Of a DNA stretch of 64,000 nucleotides, positions 24,520 to 34,387 are shown in pieces. The notes beneath the pieces are model-generated. The model was not told where the DNA came from and searched no databases. It saw nothing but the letters and a program-made list of their open reading frames with translations. The translations under genes and the position numbers were made by a program. Source of the DNA: Plasticicumulans acidivorans (GTDB lineage Bacteria > Pseudomonadota > Gammaproteobacteria > Competibacterales > Competibacteraceae). The DNA is taken from positions 464,435 through 528,434 of the forward strand of contig NZ_QGTJ01000002.1 in assembly GCF_003182095.1 (NCBI RefSeq), in the 5' to 3' direction. How positions within the stretch are numbered: position 1 is the stretch's first letter; each line of letters opens with the position of its first letter.

Positions 24520-26637
24520 CTAGAACTTCGCCTGCTGCTTGCGCACGGCGGTCATTTTTTCGGACAGCTCCAGTGCCTGGCCGAGCGTGGTGATGCCCTG
24601 GGCTTCGAGCAGCTCGATCAGGCGCACGAACACCTGCGCGGTGACCAGCGTGTCGCCGAGCGCGGTATGACGGTTGTGCACGTCGACGCCGAGGCGCTCG
24701 GCAATCGCATCGAGCGTGTGGTCGTCGGTGTAGTCGTGGATCGCGCCGCTCAGCAGCAGCGTGTCGAGCACCGGATGGGCGCGGAAGGACACCCGCGCCA
24801 CCGCCTCTTTCAGTTCGAGGAACTTCATGTCGAAGGCGGCGTTGTGCGCCACCAGCACGGTGTCGTCGGCGCCGACGAAGGTCGCGAACTGCATCAGCAC
24901 GTCGGCCGCGCCCGGCTTGTCGCGCACCATCGCGTCGGTGATGCCGTGGAATTTGATCGAGGCCTTGGGGATCGGCTTGCCGGGGTTGATCAGCCGGTCG
25001 AAGGTTTCACCCTCGCGGATCTTGCCCTGGCAGATGCGCACACCGGCGATCTGGATCATCTCGTCACCACGCGAGGGCGACAGGCCGGTGGTTTCGGTAT
25101 CGAAGACCACGTAATCGAGGGATTTCAGCGCCCGCTCGCCGAGCGCGCCGAGCTCGGCCGGCCGCCGCCCCAGCTCGAAGTCGTAGAACTCCGGACGCTC
25201 CGGCAGCGCTGTCGCCTGCAGCCACTGCCGACTCGATGCCGGCAGCGGAATGCGCAGCAGCGCATAGCCGGTGCGACGATGCGGCTGGCTCCACAGATCG
25301 GAATGATGGCGGCGCAGGATCTCGCCGACGGTCGCCGCACCGGCGACGTTCTGCAGCGGCGCCCGCGCCCAGGCCTCGATGGTCGCCGCCGGCAGCGGCC
25401 GCCCCGGCCAGACGATGTCGATGTAGACCTGACGGTTGCCGAGCAGGCACTCGATCTCGATTTCGGCCTCGGGCTGCACGCGGTGCAGCTCGCCGAGCAC
25501 GAATTCCACCAGCTGCATCACGCTCTGGCCGTCGCAGTGCAGCCACAGCGGCTCACCGCTCAGCGTCACCCGTGGCGCATCTGCCTGCCGCTCCAGGCGC
25601 GCCAGTACGGCGCCGAGGATGTCGGCGCTGAACACGTCGGCGGTCGGCCATTGCGCGGCGAACAGCGCACGCACGTGGTGGGCAAGGAATTCGACGCGTT
25701 CGGCCAGCGCCGCGCTCTCATCGAAGATCACGCCCTCGAAGGCCTTGCGCTGCGCCGGCTCCATGTCGCCGAACAGCGACAGGCTCTCGGCGGCGAAACG
25801 CAGCGAGGCGATCTGCCGGCGCAGGTCCTCGACCAGCCCCTTGAAGCCGCTCGGGCCGAGCGTGCCGGGCGCAACCTGATGGGTGATGTCGCGCACGGTG
25901 ACGACGAAGCCGGCGCGGCCCGGCGCCAGCCCCGGCAGCAGGCTGATGCGGCACTGGAACAGCCGCGACTCGTCGGCGGCGGCACAGATGAATTCGGCAT
26001 CGGTCGCCGGCACGCTGCCCTCGCCCGCCTGGCTCTGGCGAAAACTCAGCCAGTCCAGCGTGTGCTCGATCGGCGCCCGCGTCAGCAGGCCGTAGATCGA
26101 ACGGCCGAGACCGAGCGCCTCGGGCTGCGGCATCAGCTTGAGCAGCGCCGGGTTGTAGAGCAGCACGCGCGCCTCGGCGTCGCACACCAGCACGCCCTCG
26201 CTGAGCTCGCGCAGGACGATTTCCAGCCGCGACTTCTGCAGCTCGATCTCGCGGGTGCCGGTCGCGGTCGCCGCGGCGACCTCCTTGCGCGCCTTGTGCA
26301 GGCTGGCGCCGAGCTCCTGCACGATCGCCGGCACTTCGCCGAGCAGATGGTTGTTCGGCATCTCCAGCGTATGCGCCGGATTGCTGCGGCTGATGATGCG
26401 TGCACCGTGCAGCAGCGCCTTCAGCGGGCGCACGAACGCGGTATCGATGAAGGCCCAGACCACCGCGTAGGCCAGACCGGCGAGGATGCCGCCGGCGAAA
26501 TAGAAGGCGCGGACGTTTTCCTGGATGTAAGGATCGACGACGATCTCAGGCAGCTTCCATAACGAGATCGCCGCGAAAATCGCCGTAAAAGCCAGCGGCG
26601 CCAGCAGCAGCGCCCAGAACTTGGTGCGAACGGACAT
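24520..26637 (-). CDS. Membrane PAS sensor fused to DnaQ-type 3'-5' exonuclease
   Basis: The 705-residue protein begins with two helices (about 7-27 and 44-66) enclosing a short periplasmic loop, then a HAMP-like region, a PAS domain (about 145-260; [21 protein letters not shown]) and a kinase-like part that lacks a clear phospho-acceptor and ATP boxes. The C-terminal ~190 residues are an exonuclease of the DNA polymerase III epsilon type: VVFDTETTG (DxE), [13 protein letters not shown], and [27 protein letters not shown]. All acidic catalytic residues and the HxxxxxD pair are there. It sits between a receiver-domain gene and the CbrA-like kinase with short gaps, so it belongs to that signalling operon. 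Substrate unknown. Confidence 0.85.
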   Translation of the reverse strand: MSVRTKFWALLLAPLAFTAIFAAISLWKLPEIVVDPYIQENVRAFYFAGGILAGLAYAVVWAFIDTAFVRPLKALLHGARIISRSNPAHTLEMPNNHLLGEVPAIVQELGASLHKARKEVAAATATGTREIELQKSRLEIVLRELSEGVLVCDAEARVLLYNPALLKLMPQPEALGLGRSIYGLLTRAPIEHTLDWLSFRQSQAGEGSVPATDAEFICAAADESRLFQCRISLLPGLAPGRAGFVVTVRDITHQVAPGTLGPSGFKGLVEDLRRQIASLRFAAESLSLFGDMEPAQRKAFEGVIFDESAALAERVEFLAHHVRALFAAQWPTADVFSADILGAVLARLERQADAPRVTLSGEPLWLHCDGQSVMQLVEFVLGELHRVQPEAEIEIECLLGNRQVYIDIVWPGRPLPAATIEAWARAPLQNVAGAATVGEILRRHHSDLWSQPHRRTGYALLRIPLPASSRQWLQATALPERPEFYDFELGRRPAELGALGERALKSLDYVVFDTETTGLSPSRGDEMIQIAGVRICQGKIREGETFDRLINPGKPIPKASIKFHGITDAMVRDKPGAADVLMQFATFVGADDTVLVAHNAAFDMKFLELKEAVARVSFRAHPVLDTLLLSGAIHDYTDDHTLDAIAERLGVDVHNRHTALGDTLVTAQVFVRLIELLEAQGITTLGQALELSEKMTAVRKQQAKF

Positions 26638-26672
26638 GCCGGGACTCCCCCTGGCAGCGACTGCGGGTGAGC

Positions 26673-27044
26673 TCAGGCCGGGCCGGCCAGCAGCTCCCTG
26701 ACCCGCGCCAGCAGCTCCTGCGTGGCGAAGGGTTTGATGATGTAGTCGTCGGCGCCGAGGGCCATGCCTTTCTCGCGCTCGACCTCACGCCCCTTGGCGG
26801 TGAGCATGACGACCTTCACCGCGCTGCAGGCCGGGTTGTCGCGGATCGCCTGACAGACCTCGTAGCCATCGCGCCGCGGCATCATCACATCGAGCAGCAC
26901 CAGATCCGGCACCTGCGCGGCAATGGCCTGCAAGGCCGCCTCGCCGTCAATGGCAGTGCGCACCTCATAGCCCGCGTGACGCATCAGAAATTCGAGCGAC
27001 AACAGAATGTTGGGCTCATCGTCGACCACCAGAATCCTGGCCAT
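26673..27044 (-). CDS. Single-domain response regulator (CheY-like receiver)
   Basis: This 123-residue protein is a bare receiver domain. The acidic pair is in [12 protein letters not shown], the phospho-acceptor Asp near 53 in [14 protein letters not shown], Thr in VVMLTAKG and Lys in [12 protein letters not shown]. No output domain follows, so it acts by protein contact or as a phosphate sink. The ATG at 27044 has GGGGAGGAG upstream; an in-frame start at 27092 is unlikely. It lies 35 bases before the sensor-exonuclease gene and may be the partner of the CbrA-like kinase. Confidence 0.9.
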   Translation of the reverse strand: MARILVVDDEPNILLSLEFLMRHAGYEVRTAIDGEAALQAIAAQVPDLVLLDVMMPRRDGYEVCQAIRDNPACSAVKVVMLTAKGREVEREKGMALGADDYIIKPFATQELLARVRELLAGPA

Positions 27045-27100
27045 GAACCGTCTCCTCCCCGGGGAGCAGCGGCCGGCCCCAGCCGGCCGCAACGGGCGCT

Positions 27101-27391
27101 TCAGGCGCCTCTTGAATCTTTCTTCGCAGCACTCGCCGTGCCCGTCGCTGCACCCGATGCGTGGTTGAACGCATCCCAGAACAGCTTCTGCAGCGCCTCG
27201 ACCGACTGCACCTGCATGGAATTGGCGAGGAAGGGCTTCATCAGCGAGACCGGATCGAAGCCGTTCGCCCCCTTCATCATGTTTTCGCGAATCAGCGCCA
27301 TCATTTCATCGTGCAGCGGCTGCACGTTGGGCAAGCCGAGGAATTCGCGCAATTCCTGTGGCGTCGCCTCCACATTGACGTTCAGTTTCAT
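27101..27391 (-). CDS. DUF6489 family protein
   Basis: The small 96-residue protein reads MKLNVNVEATPQELREFLGL then PNVQPLHDEMMALIRENM, the typical N-terminal block of DUF6489, and has the C-terminal QSVEALQKLFWDAFNHASG. It is predicted mostly helical with an alanine/lysine-rich tail. The function of the family is not established; the helical, low-complexity tail is reminiscent of phasins, but that is only a resemblance. GGGGGAG precedes the ATG. It is the first gene of the leftward run with the receiver, sensor-exonuclease and kinase genes, 56 bases ahead of the receiver gene. Confidence 0.8.
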   Translation of the reverse strand: MKLNVNVEATPQELREFLGLPNVQPLHDEMMALIRENMMKGANGFDPVSLMKPFLANSMQVQSVEALQKLFWDAFNHASGAATGTASAAKKDSRGA

Positions 27392-27570
27392 TCTGCTCCC
27401 CCTGTCAACCGATCCACCGGCGCGCCCGTCTCTGCGCGCGGACGGGTCTGCAACGGGCCGGTACTCAGGCTCCGTCTAAACCGGAAGCCGTCCTGACACT
27501 AGCCGAAAACCGGCACCAGCGACAATTTTGCGGCCGCAGGGCGCGCGTGCGATGAGTTTTAGCGCTGGAT

Positions 27571-29469
27571 TCAGCCCGCTGCACGCTGCCCGGACTGCTC
27601 GCGCAGACGCCGCAGGTGCACCAGCAGCAGCGAAATCGCCGCCGGCGTCAGGCCGGGAATGCGCCCGGCCTGACCGACGGTGTCCGGGCGCACGCGGGCG
27701 AGCTTTTCACGCACCTCGGCGGACAGGCCGCGTACTGCCGCGTAGTCGATGTCGGCAGGGATCGGCGTTTCCTCGTGGCGGCGGGCGCGTTCGATCTCCT
27801 CGCGCGAGCGCTCGATGTAGCCGGCGTACTTGGCCTGGATCTCGACCTGCTCGCTCACCGCCGGGTCGTTCTCCAGCGCCGGCAGGCCGCCGAGGCGCAG
27901 CACCGCGGCGTAGTCCAGTGCCGGGCGGCGCAGCAGTTCGAGCGCACGCGTCTCGCGCGCCAGCTCGCCGCCGAGCAGCTCGCCGGCCAGCGCCGCATCG
28001 AGCTGTGCCGGCCGCACCCAGCAGTCGCGCAAGCGCTGGGTTTCGCGCTCGATCGCTTCACGTTTGCCGCTGAACGCCGCCCAACGCACGTCATCGACGC
28101 AGCCCAGCTCGCGCCCGATCGCGGTCAGGCGCAGGTCGGCATTGTCCTCGCGCAGGTGCAGGCGGTGTTCGGCGCGGCTGGTGAACATGCGGTACGGCTC
28201 GCTGGTGCCGCGGGTGATCAGATCGTCGATCAGCACGCCGAGGTAGGCCTCGTCGCGGCGCGGCCACCACGGTTCGCGCCCCTGCACGGCGAGTGCAGCG
28301 TTGAGACCGGCGAGCAGGCCCTGCGCGCCGGCTTCCTCATAGCCGGTGGTGCCGTTGATCTGCCCGGCGAGGTAGAGCCCGTCGAGGTGCTTGCTGGCCA
28401 GCGTGTGATGCAGATCGCGCGGATCGAAGAAGTCGTATTCGATGGCGTAGCCGGGCCGGGTGATGTGGGCCTGCTCCAGGCCGGCGATCGAGCGCACCAG
28501 GCCGAGCTGGATGTCGAACGGCAGACTGGTGGAAATGCCGTTCGGATAAAACTCGTGCGTGCCCAGTCCTTCCGGCTCAAGAAAGATCTGGTGCGCCGAT
28601 TTGTCGGCGAAGCGCACGATCTTGTCCTCGACCGACGGGCAGTAGCGCGGCCCGACGCCCTCGATGACGCCGGCATACATCGGCGAGCGGTCGAGACCGG
28701 AGCGGATGACGTCGTGCGTGTGCTGGTTGGTGTAGGTGATCCAGCACGACACCTGGCGCGGATGCTCGGCGCGCGAGCCGAGGAAGCTGAACACCGGCTC
28801 CGGCGTATCGCCTGGCTGCTCGGCGAGGCGCGAGAAATCGATGCTGCGGCCGTCGATGCGCGGCGGCGTGCCGGTCTTCAGCCGGCCGACGCGCAGCGGC
28901 AGCTCGCGCAACCGCGCCGACAGCGTGTTCGCCGGCGGATCGCCCATGCGCCCGCCTTCGTAGTTTTCCATGCCGACGTGGATGCGCCCGGCGAGGAAGG
29001 TCCCGGCGGTCAGCACCACCGCGCGGGCGCGGAATTCGATGCCGGTCTGCGTGCGCACGCCGCACACCCGCGTGCCGTCGAGCAGCAGGTCATCGGCAGC
29101 CTGCTGGAACACCTGCAGGTTCGGCTGGTTCTCGACGATCGCCCGGATCGCCGCGCGGTACAACGCGCGGTCGGCCTGGGCCCGCGTCGCCCGCACCGCC
29201 GGGCCCTTGCGTGAATTGAGCGTGCGGAACTGGATGCCGCCGCGATCCGCCGCGCGCGCCATGGCGCCGCCGAGCGCGTCGATCTCGCGCACCAGATGGC
29301 CTTTGCCGATGCCGCCGATGGCCGGATTGCAGCTCATCGCGCCCACGGTCTCGATCGTGTGCGTCAGCAGCAGCGTGCGCGCACCACACCGCGCCGCGGC
29401 CAGGCAGGCCTCGGTGCCGGCGTGGCCGCCACCGACCACGATCACATCGAACTCGTCCGGGTAACGCAT
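27571..29469 (-). CDS. mnmG: tRNA uridine-5-carboxymethylaminomethyl modification enzyme MnmG
   Basis: MnmG (GidA) is the FAD-dependent partner of MnmE in making cmnm5U/mnm5U at the tRNA wobble position. The 632-residue protein starts [20 protein letters not shown] (dinucleotide-binding GGGHAGTE), followed by [45 protein letters not shown] and [18 protein letters not shown]. The ATG at 29469 matches the family N-terminus; an in-frame start at 29511 is extra. Unusually, rsmG and parAB do not follow; the next gene is the unrelated DUF6489 gene. It is encoded about 3.5 kb from its partner mnmE on the same strand. Confidence 0.97.
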   Translation of the reverse strand: MRYPDEFDVIVVGGGHAGTEACLAAARCGARTLLLTHTIETVGAMSCNPAIGGIGKGHLVREIDALGGAMARAADRGGIQFRTLNSRKGPAVRATRAQADRALYRAAIRAIVENQPNLQVFQQAADDLLLDGTRVCGVRTQTGIEFRARAVVLTAGTFLAGRIHVGMENYEGGRMGDPPANTLSARLRELPLRVGRLKTGTPPRIDGRSIDFSRLAEQPGDTPEPVFSFLGSRAEHPRQVSCWITYTNQHTHDVIRSGLDRSPMYAGVIEGVGPRYCPSVEDKIVRFADKSAHQIFLEPEGLGTHEFYPNGISTSLPFDIQLGLVRSIAGLEQAHITRPGYAIEYDFFDPRDLHHTLASKHLDGLYLAGQINGTTGYEEAGAQGLLAGLNAALAVQGREPWWPRRDEAYLGVLIDDLITRGTSEPYRMFTSRAEHRLHLREDNADLRLTAIGRELGCVDDVRWAAFSGKREAIERETQRLRDCWVRPAQLDAALAGELLGGELARETRALELLRRPALDYAAVLRLGGLPALENDPAVSEQVEIQAKYAGYIERSREEIERARRHEETPIPADIDYAAVRGLSAEVREKLARVRPDTVGQAGRIPGLTPAAISLLLVHLRRLREQSGQRAAG

Positions 29470-29561
29470 CGCTTTGATCCGCCAATCGAAAATGGAGGCG
29501 GATCGTAGCACCGGCAGCGCCCGCCGTCAGCGCCGGGCGGGCTTACCCGGACGTATTTGCC

Positions 29562-30011
29562 TCACTCGGCGCGGAAGGCCTTGTGGCAGGCCATGCAGGT
29601 CTTTTCGAGCTTCTCGACCGCCGGCCGCACCTGATCGAAATCGCGCGTCTGCGCCGCGGCGGCGACGCCGTCGACCGCGACGATGAAGTCCTTGCGCAGC
29701 TGCTCGAACTTCTGCGGCTGCGCCCAGATCTCAGGCTTGGCCCGGGTCTTTTCGGTGTCGCCCGGCTGCGGCGGCGTGAAGAACTCCCAGGGCTTGTCGG
29801 CGACGCGCTGCAGCTCCGCGGTCTGCTCGATGAAATTGTCCGCGTGGTACGGATCGCGCCCGCGCGCCACCTTGCCCAGCGGCTCGGCGTAGCGCACCAC
29901 CATCTTGAAGGCCTGCTTGCGCTTGAATGCAGGGCTGTTCGGATCGGACGAGTCGCACGCGGCCAGCCCGCAGGCCAGCACGACGGCAAGGAGAACGGTG
30001 AGCTTCTTCAT
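29562..30011 (-). CDS. Cytochrome c' / c556-type lipoprotein
   Basis: This 149-residue precursor has a lipoprotein signal (LAVVLACGLAAC, lipobox LAAC), so it should be anchored in a membrane facing the periplasm. The body is helical with the block KMVVRYAEPLGKVARGRDPYHADNF and a C-terminal haem motif CMACHKAFR, the place typical of cytochrome c' (four-helix bundle). Such proteins bind NO or act in electron transfer. The ATG at 30011 is chosen for the signal peptide; the longer in-frame reading to 30173 lacks one. It is transcribed alone between mnmG and the divergent cupin gene. Confidence 0.85.
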   Translation of the reverse strand: MKKLTVLLAVVLACGLAACDSSDPNSPAFKRKQAFKMVVRYAEPLGKVARGRDPYHADNFIEQTAELQRVADKPWEFFTPPQPGDTEKTRAKPEIWAQPQKFEQLRKDFIVAVDGVAAAAQTRDFDQVRPAVEKLEKTCMACHKAFRAE

Positions 30012-30190
30012 GGTTCGACGGCATTCCGTGGACGATGCGGACAACGGCGGACACAGCACCGTCCGCCGGCAAAGGCCGCGGACTTTAGCAGAGCGGGATG
30101 ATGAAGCGCTTATGGCGCCGGCACTGGCCGCCGCCGAATCGCACTGCCGCTGCAATACTCTCGGGCAGCGCACCGCGGGGAGTAGCGACC

Positions 30191-30592
30191 ATGCAGCAGC
30201 CAGTGCAGGCGATCCGCCCGGATCGCGAGGTGATGACGCGTCAGCAACTGCCGTATTTCATCGGCATTTCCGCCGCGACGGTCGGCGCTCGCGGCCTGTC
30301 GATGCACATCGTGGTCATTCCACCCGCCGCGCGGGCACTGCCGCACCGCCACATCGGCTACGAGACGGCGATCTACGTGCTCGAAGGCCGCGTGCTGACG
30401 CGCTGGGGCGAGCGGCTGGAGCATGAAGTCATCAGCGGTGCCGGCGAGTTCCTGTTCGTGCCGCCGGGCGTGCCGCACGAGGCGATCAACCTCAGCGCAA
30501 CCGAGCCGGCGCGCGCCGTCGTCGCCCGCAACGACCCGGCCGAGCAGGACCGGGTCGAGCCCTATGTGCCGGCCGGCGATGCCGCGTCCTGA
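30191..30592 (+). CDS. Cupin-domain protein
   Basis: This is a small single-cupin protein of 133 residues. Motif 1 is PHRHIGYETAIYVLEGRV (His, His, Glu ligands) and motif 2 is GEFLFVPPGVPHEAINLS, both intact, so a metal site is likely. The substrate is unknown; proteins like this are annotated as cupins or dioxygenase-like isomerases. GGGGAG precedes the ATG at 30191, and longer readings from 30098 give a poor N-terminus. It is followed within 22 bases by a GNAT gene and then a MAPEG gene on the same strand. Confidence 0.85.
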   Translation: MQQPVQAIRPDREVMTRQQLPYFIGISAATVGARGLSMHIVVIPPAARALPHRHIGYETAIYVLEGRVLTRWGERLEHEVISGAGEFLFVPPGVPHEAINLSATEPARAVVARNDPAEQDRVEPYVPAGDAAS

Positions 30593-30613
30593 ACCGCCCG
30601 GCCAAAACGCACC

Positions 30614-31288
30614 ATGCTGACGCTGCTCGACAACATCGTCTGGCACGCGCTGAACGGCGCGCAGGCCGCGCTGGCGCAAGGGACCGACAGTGCCCGCCGC
30701 TACGCCACCGGCGTCACCGCCCTGATCGGTTTCGCCGAGCCACAGCGGCCGGACTTCGCTGCGCTGGCACCGTTCTGTGCGGCCGGCGAACGCTTCTACT
30801 GCATCGGCTGGGACGGCAAGGCACCGCCGGGCTGGCATGTCGAAGTCGAGTCGACGATCGTCAAGATGTACTGGGACGCCGCCATGCCCGACGACACCGC
30901 CGCGTTCAGACCGCTGCCGCTCGGCGCCTCTCACCTTGCCGCGGCGCAAGCGCTGGCCGAACGGACACACCCCGGCCCGTTCGGGCCGCGCACCTTCGAG
31001 CTCGGCGAGTACCTCGGCTGCGTCGAAGACGGCCGCCTGCTGGCGATGGCCGGCGAACGCCTGCACGCCGCGACGCTGCGCGAGATCAGCGCCGTCTGCA
31101 CCCACTCGGACCATCAGGGCCGCGGCCTGGCGCGGGCACTGATGCACCACCTGCTGCGCCGCCAGCTGCAGCGCGGCGAGCAGCCGTTCCTGCACGTGCT
31201 GCACGACAACCCGGCACGCCGGCTGTACCGGCAGATGGGGTTTCGCGAGTACAGCGCACCGCGCGTACGCATCGTCGTGCGCGATTGA
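30614..31288 (+). CDS. GNAT family N-acetyltransferase
   Basis: The 224-residue cytosolic protein is a GNAT acetyltransferase of the FR47-like type. Motif A, for acetyl-CoA, is VCTHSDHQGRGLARALM; motif B is EQPFLHVLHDNPARRLYRQM with GFREY. The N-terminal half is family-specific and gives no substrate clue. It lies 21 bases after the cupin gene, so they are probably co-transcribed, followed by a MAPEG gene. Substrate unknown. Confidence 0.85.
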   Translation: MLTLLDNIVWHALNGAQAALAQGTDSARRYATGVTALIGFAEPQRPDFAALAPFCAAGERFYCIGWDGKAPPGWHVEVESTIVKMYWDAAMPDDTAAFRPLPLGASHLAAAQALAERTHPGPFGPRTFELGEYLGCVEDGRLLAMAGERLHAATLREISAVCTHSDHQGRGLARALMHHLLRRQLQRGEQPFLHVLHDNPARRLYRQMGFREYSAPRVRIVVRD

Positions 31289-31383
31289 ACCGGCGACGTG
31301 CCACGACCGGCGGGCGTGTGCGGCCTGCCATCAACGGCGCGCGCTACGCTGCCATTCCCGCCCCCGTGCCCGGAGCTGCGCCG

Positions 31384-31773
31384 ATGAACGTCATCGCCCT
31401 GAGCTGTATCTGCGTCCTCGGCCTGCTGCTGTTCGGCCTCGGCATGGCCGTCTCGGCGCAGCGTTTTCACAGCCGGACGCTGGATGGCCACAGCGACGCG
31501 CCCGACGACCCGCTGCACAAGCTGATCTGCGCCCACGCCAATACCGCCGAATTTGCACCGTTTCTCGCCATGCTGATGCTGTACCTCGGCCTGCAGCAGC
31601 CGGCGGCCGGCACCGTCGCGCTGATGGTGGCGGTCACACTGTGCCGCGGGCTGCTGGTCATCGGCCTGCTCGGCGGCTCGCTGGCGCGGCCGAATCCGCT
31701 GCGCTTCATCGGCGCGCTCGGTACCTATCTGCTCGGCGGCGCACTGTGCGTGGTCGCGCTGATCGAGCGCTGA
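31384..31773 (+). CDS. MAPEG family membrane protein
   Basis: This 129-residue integral membrane protein has four helices: ALSCICVLGLLLFGLGMAV, TAEFAPFLAMLMLYLGLQ, VALMVAVTLCRGLLVIGLLG and FIGALGTYLLGGALCVVALI. The segment HKLICAHANTAEFAPF with N and E, and CRGLLVIG, match the glutathione-binding pattern of MAPEG proteins (eicosanoid and glutathione metabolism). The ATG at 31384 has GGAG upstream. Function in bacteria is mostly unproven; detoxification is the usual guess. Confidence 0.85.
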   Translation: MNVIALSCICVLGLLLFGLGMAVSAQRFHSRTLDGHSDAPDDPLHKLICAHANTAEFAPFLAMLMLYLGLQQPAAGTVALMVAVTLCRGLLVIGLLGGSLARPNPLRFIGALGTYLLGGALCVVALIER

Positions 31774-31798
31774 GCCCTGCCCCGCCAGCGCCAAGGTG

Positions 31799-32572
31799 TC
31801 AGAACAGCTGGCGGCGCTGCAGCTCGGCGTACAGGCGACGGGCGAGCTTCTCGAAGCCGACGGTCTTCGGGTGCATGTCGTCGTCCCAGTCGCCGCGCTC
31901 CAGCGTGCCGGCGGTGCGCACGAACACCACCCGCTGCGGGTCGGCATCGGCCAGCTGCTGCAGGCGATCGCCATACGTGTCGATCAGCCGCTTGATGACC
32001 TCATGGCGCAGATTCGGCGGAATGCCGGCGGTGTCCATCGGCTTCTTCAGCCAGCCGAGGCCATGCCGCAGGTGATCGCCCGGCCAGGGATAGTCGTAGT
32101 TGTGCAGCAGCACGGTCAGGCGCGGATTGCTCGCCGTCGCCTGCTGCACCAGCGTGCGCATCGCCTGCTGGCAGCGCTCGAACAGCGCGTCCATGCCCGG
32201 CGGGTTGAGGCATTCCTCGACCGTCGTCGCCGCGCTGCAGCGGTTGCCGAGCACCGGCGCCAGATCCTCCTCACCGGCGAAGTCGTTGCCGCCACCGCTG
32301 AGGAACACCAGGCGGATGCTCGGATAGGTCTTCAGGTAGGCGACGTAGTTGTTCCAGTCGCTGCCGCGCTCATCGACGTAATCGGCGACATTGCGCCCGA
32401 TTTCGCCGAGCATCAGCGTCGTCAGCGGCAGCAGCCCGTGCAGGGAATCGACCAGATTGCGCTGCAGCGGGTGCCAGAACCACGAATCTCCCAGCGCGAG
32501 GATGTCGAGGCTCTCCCCGCTCGCACCGAGTGTATCCGGCAAAACCGCATGGATGTGACCGGGATTGCTCAT
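31799..32572 (-). CDS. SGNH/GDSL hydrolase-like protein
   Basis: The 257-residue protein has SGNH blocks: ILALGDSWFWHP (block I, nucleophile Ser), EIGRNVADY (Gly), FLSGGGNDFAG (Asn) and WDDDMHPKTVGFEKLARRLY (Asp and His). No signal peptide is seen, so it may act in the cytoplasm, and no substrate can be named; esterase or lipase activity is probable from the fold. The ATG at 32572 has AGGAGG upstream at the right spacing, and the longer in-frame reading to 32809 is poor in coding character. It is convergent with the MAPEG gene. Confidence 0.85.
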   Translation of the reverse strand: MSNPGHIHAVLPDTLGASGESLDILALGDSWFWHPLQRNLVDSLHGLLPLTTLMLGEIGRNVADYVDERGSDWNNYVAYLKTYPSIRLVFLSGGGNDFAGEEDLAPVLGNRCSAATTVEECLNPPGMDALFERCQQAMRTLVQQATASNPRLTVLLHNYDYPWPGDHLRHGLGWLKKPMDTAGIPPNLRHEVIKRLIDTYGDRLQQLADADPQRVVFVRTAGTLERGDWDDDMHPKTVGFEKLARRLYAELQRRQLF

Positions 32573-32947
32573 CACGCACCTCCTGCTCGCCACCAGACCG
32601 CCGCGCGGCGGTGCCTTGATGTAAGCAGATGCGCCGGGGCATGGCGGGGTTGGCGCGGAAATTTGCGCCGCCGGGGCTGAACGGCCGCAGGCTGCACTGC
32701 CCTTCCCCGCCATCGGGTCCAGGTGATGCATGGAGCCTGTCATGAACCCACACCTGCCGAGCCAGCGAGCACCTCGGACAACAGCAGGCAAACGAACAGC
32801 AGAAAGCACAGCCCCTGGACGTTACGCAACAGGCGCCCGTAATCGCCCGTTTCAGACGAACGCTTCAGCACAAGTGCTGGGCACTTCTGTCAGCTGACAA
32901 CGATTGAGCAACTCCAGAAGACGCCAGCAGATGTCCGCGGACATCGA
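32573..32947. other. Intergenic region between mnmE and the SGNH hydrolase gene
   Basis: There is no confident gene in these 375 bases. On the minus strand 32740-32871 could encode a 43-residue peptide with a hydrophobic middle (GLCFLLFVCLLLSEVLAG) from a GTG, but its ribosome-binding site is weak. The rest would hold the promoter of the SGNH gene. Confidence 0.4.
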
Positions 32948-34294
32948 TCACTTGCCGATGCAGAAGCGGCTGAAGATCGCGCCGAGCAGGTCGTCCGGGG
33001 TGAATTCGCCGGTGATTTCGCCGAGGGCCTGGTGGGCGCGGCGCAGTTCCTCGGCAGCGAGTTCGCCGGCGCGGACGCTGAGCTGCTGGCGGGCGCAGGC
33101 GAGGGCCTCGCGGGTGCGCTGCAAGGCGTCGAGGTGGCGGCGGCGGGCCATGAAGCGGCCCTCGTGGGCGTCGTCGTAGCCCATACAACGTTTGAGGTGC
33201 GCACGCAGGCTGTCGAGGCCGCGGCCGTCGAGCGCCGAGAGGCGGATTTCCTCGCCCCAGTCGCCCTGCGTTTCGCCAGCGCCGGCGCCGCTGAGATCGA
33301 TCTTGTTGCGCACCAGTGTCAGCGGCAGGCGCGCCGGCAGGCGGGCGCGCAGGGCGGCGTCTTCGGCGGTCGGGCCGCTGGCGTCGTCGACCAGCAGCAG
33401 CAGGCGGTCGGCGCGCTCGATCTCGCGCCAGGCGCGGCGGATGCCTTCCTGCTCGACCGGATCGGCCGATTCGCGCAGGCCGGCGGTGTCGATGATGTGC
33501 AGCGGCATGCCATCGAGGTTGATACGCTCGCGCAGCACGTCGCGGGTGGTGCCGGCGATCGGCGTGACGATGGCGGCGTCGAAGCCGGCCAGGCGGTTGA
33601 GCAGGCTGGACTTGCCGGCATTCGGCCGCCCGGCGATGACCACGGTCATGCCCTCGCGCAACAGCCGGCCCTGACCGGCCTCGGCCATCAGTGCGTCGAG
33701 CTCGGCGGCGAGGGCGGCGGCGCGGGCGCCGAGTTCGCCGTCGGCGAGAAAATCGATTTCCTCTTCGGGAAAGTCGATCGCCGATTCGATCCACAGCCGC
33801 AGCTCGATCATGCCCTCGGCCAGCACCTGCACGCGGCGCGAGAACTCGCCATCGAGCGAAGCCAGCGCAGCGCGGGCGGCCTGCGCGGTGGCGGCGTCGA
33901 TCAGGTCGGCAATCGCCTCGGCCTGGGCCAGATCCAGCCGGCCATTGAGGAAGGCGCGCTCGGAGAACTCGCCGGGCCGCGCCGGCCGGGCACCGAGTTC
34001 GCAGGCGCGCGCCAGCAGCAGATCGAGCACCACCGGCCCGCCATGGCCCTGCAGCTCCAGCACCGGCTCGCCGGTGAAGCTCGCCGGCGCAGCGAAATAC
34101 AGCACCAGCCCGGCATCGAGCGCACCGCCATCGGCGGCGCGAAAGTGCCGGAACACCGCCCGCCGCACAGCTGGCAGGCCGCCGCAGATGCTATCGGCGA
34201 TGGCCGCGACCGCCGGGCCGGAAACACGGACGATACCGACGCCGCCGCGACCCGGTGCGGTGGCGATCGCGGCGATGGTGTCGTGCTGGTACAT
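32948..34294 (-). CDS. mnmE: tRNA modification GTPase MnmE
   Basis: MnmE (TrmE) is the GTPase partner of MnmG in 5-carboxymethylaminomethyl uridine synthesis in tRNA. The 448-residue protein has the N-terminal formyl-tetrahydrofolate-binding domain ([21 protein letters not shown]), the helical domain, a G domain with [26 protein letters not shown] and NKIDLS, and the C-terminal CIGK that carries the catalytic Cys445. GGAGG is upstream of the ATG. It follows yidC on the same strand but is separated by a terminator, so it likely has its own promoter. Confidence 0.97.
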   Translation of the reverse strand: MYQHDTIAAIATAPGRGGVGIVRVSGPAVAAIADSICGGLPAVRRAVFRHFRAADGGALDAGLVLYFAAPASFTGEPVLELQGHGGPVVLDLLLARACELGARPARPGEFSERAFLNGRLDLAQAEAIADLIDAATAQAARAALASLDGEFSRRVQVLAEGMIELRLWIESAIDFPEEEIDFLADGELGARAAALAAELDALMAEAGQGRLLREGMTVVIAGRPNAGKSSLLNRLAGFDAAIVTPIAGTTRDVLRERINLDGMPLHIIDTAGLRESADPVEQEGIRRAWREIERADRLLLLVDDASGPTAEDAALRARLPARLPLTLVRNKIDLSGAGAGETQGDWGEEIRLSALDGRGLDSLRAHLKRCMGYDDAHEGRFMARRRHLDALQRTREALACARQQLSVRAGELAAEELRRAHQALGEITGEFTPDDLLGAIFSRFCIGK

Positions 34295-34325
34295 GAAAAC
34301 CTCCGCGGCCCGGTGCTGTCGGCCG

Positions 34326-34355
34326 AAAAAAAAGCGGGCGGGAAATCCCGCCCGC
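34326..34355 (-). terminator. Rho-independent terminator after yidC
   Basis: GCGGGCGGGA (34334-34343) and TCCCGCCCGC (34346-34355) form a GC-rich stem followed on the minus strand by eight Ts (34333-34326). It lies 32 bases past the yidC stop and ends the rpmH-rnpA-yidD-yidC transcript. Confidence 0.88.
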
Positions 34356-34387
34356 CGTATCTGGCGCTACCCGCTCGAAGCTGATGC

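Noticed and set aside
24304..26562. Rightward frame of 752 codons opposite the sensor-exonuclease
   Set aside because: Antisense artefact of high GC; the leftward gene has conserved domains.
27616..29214. Rightward frame of 532 codons opposite mnmG
   Set aside because: Shadow of mnmG.
30098..30190. Longer N-terminus for the cupin protein
   Set aside because: GGGGAG stands before the internal ATG at 30191 and the added residues are not cupin-like.
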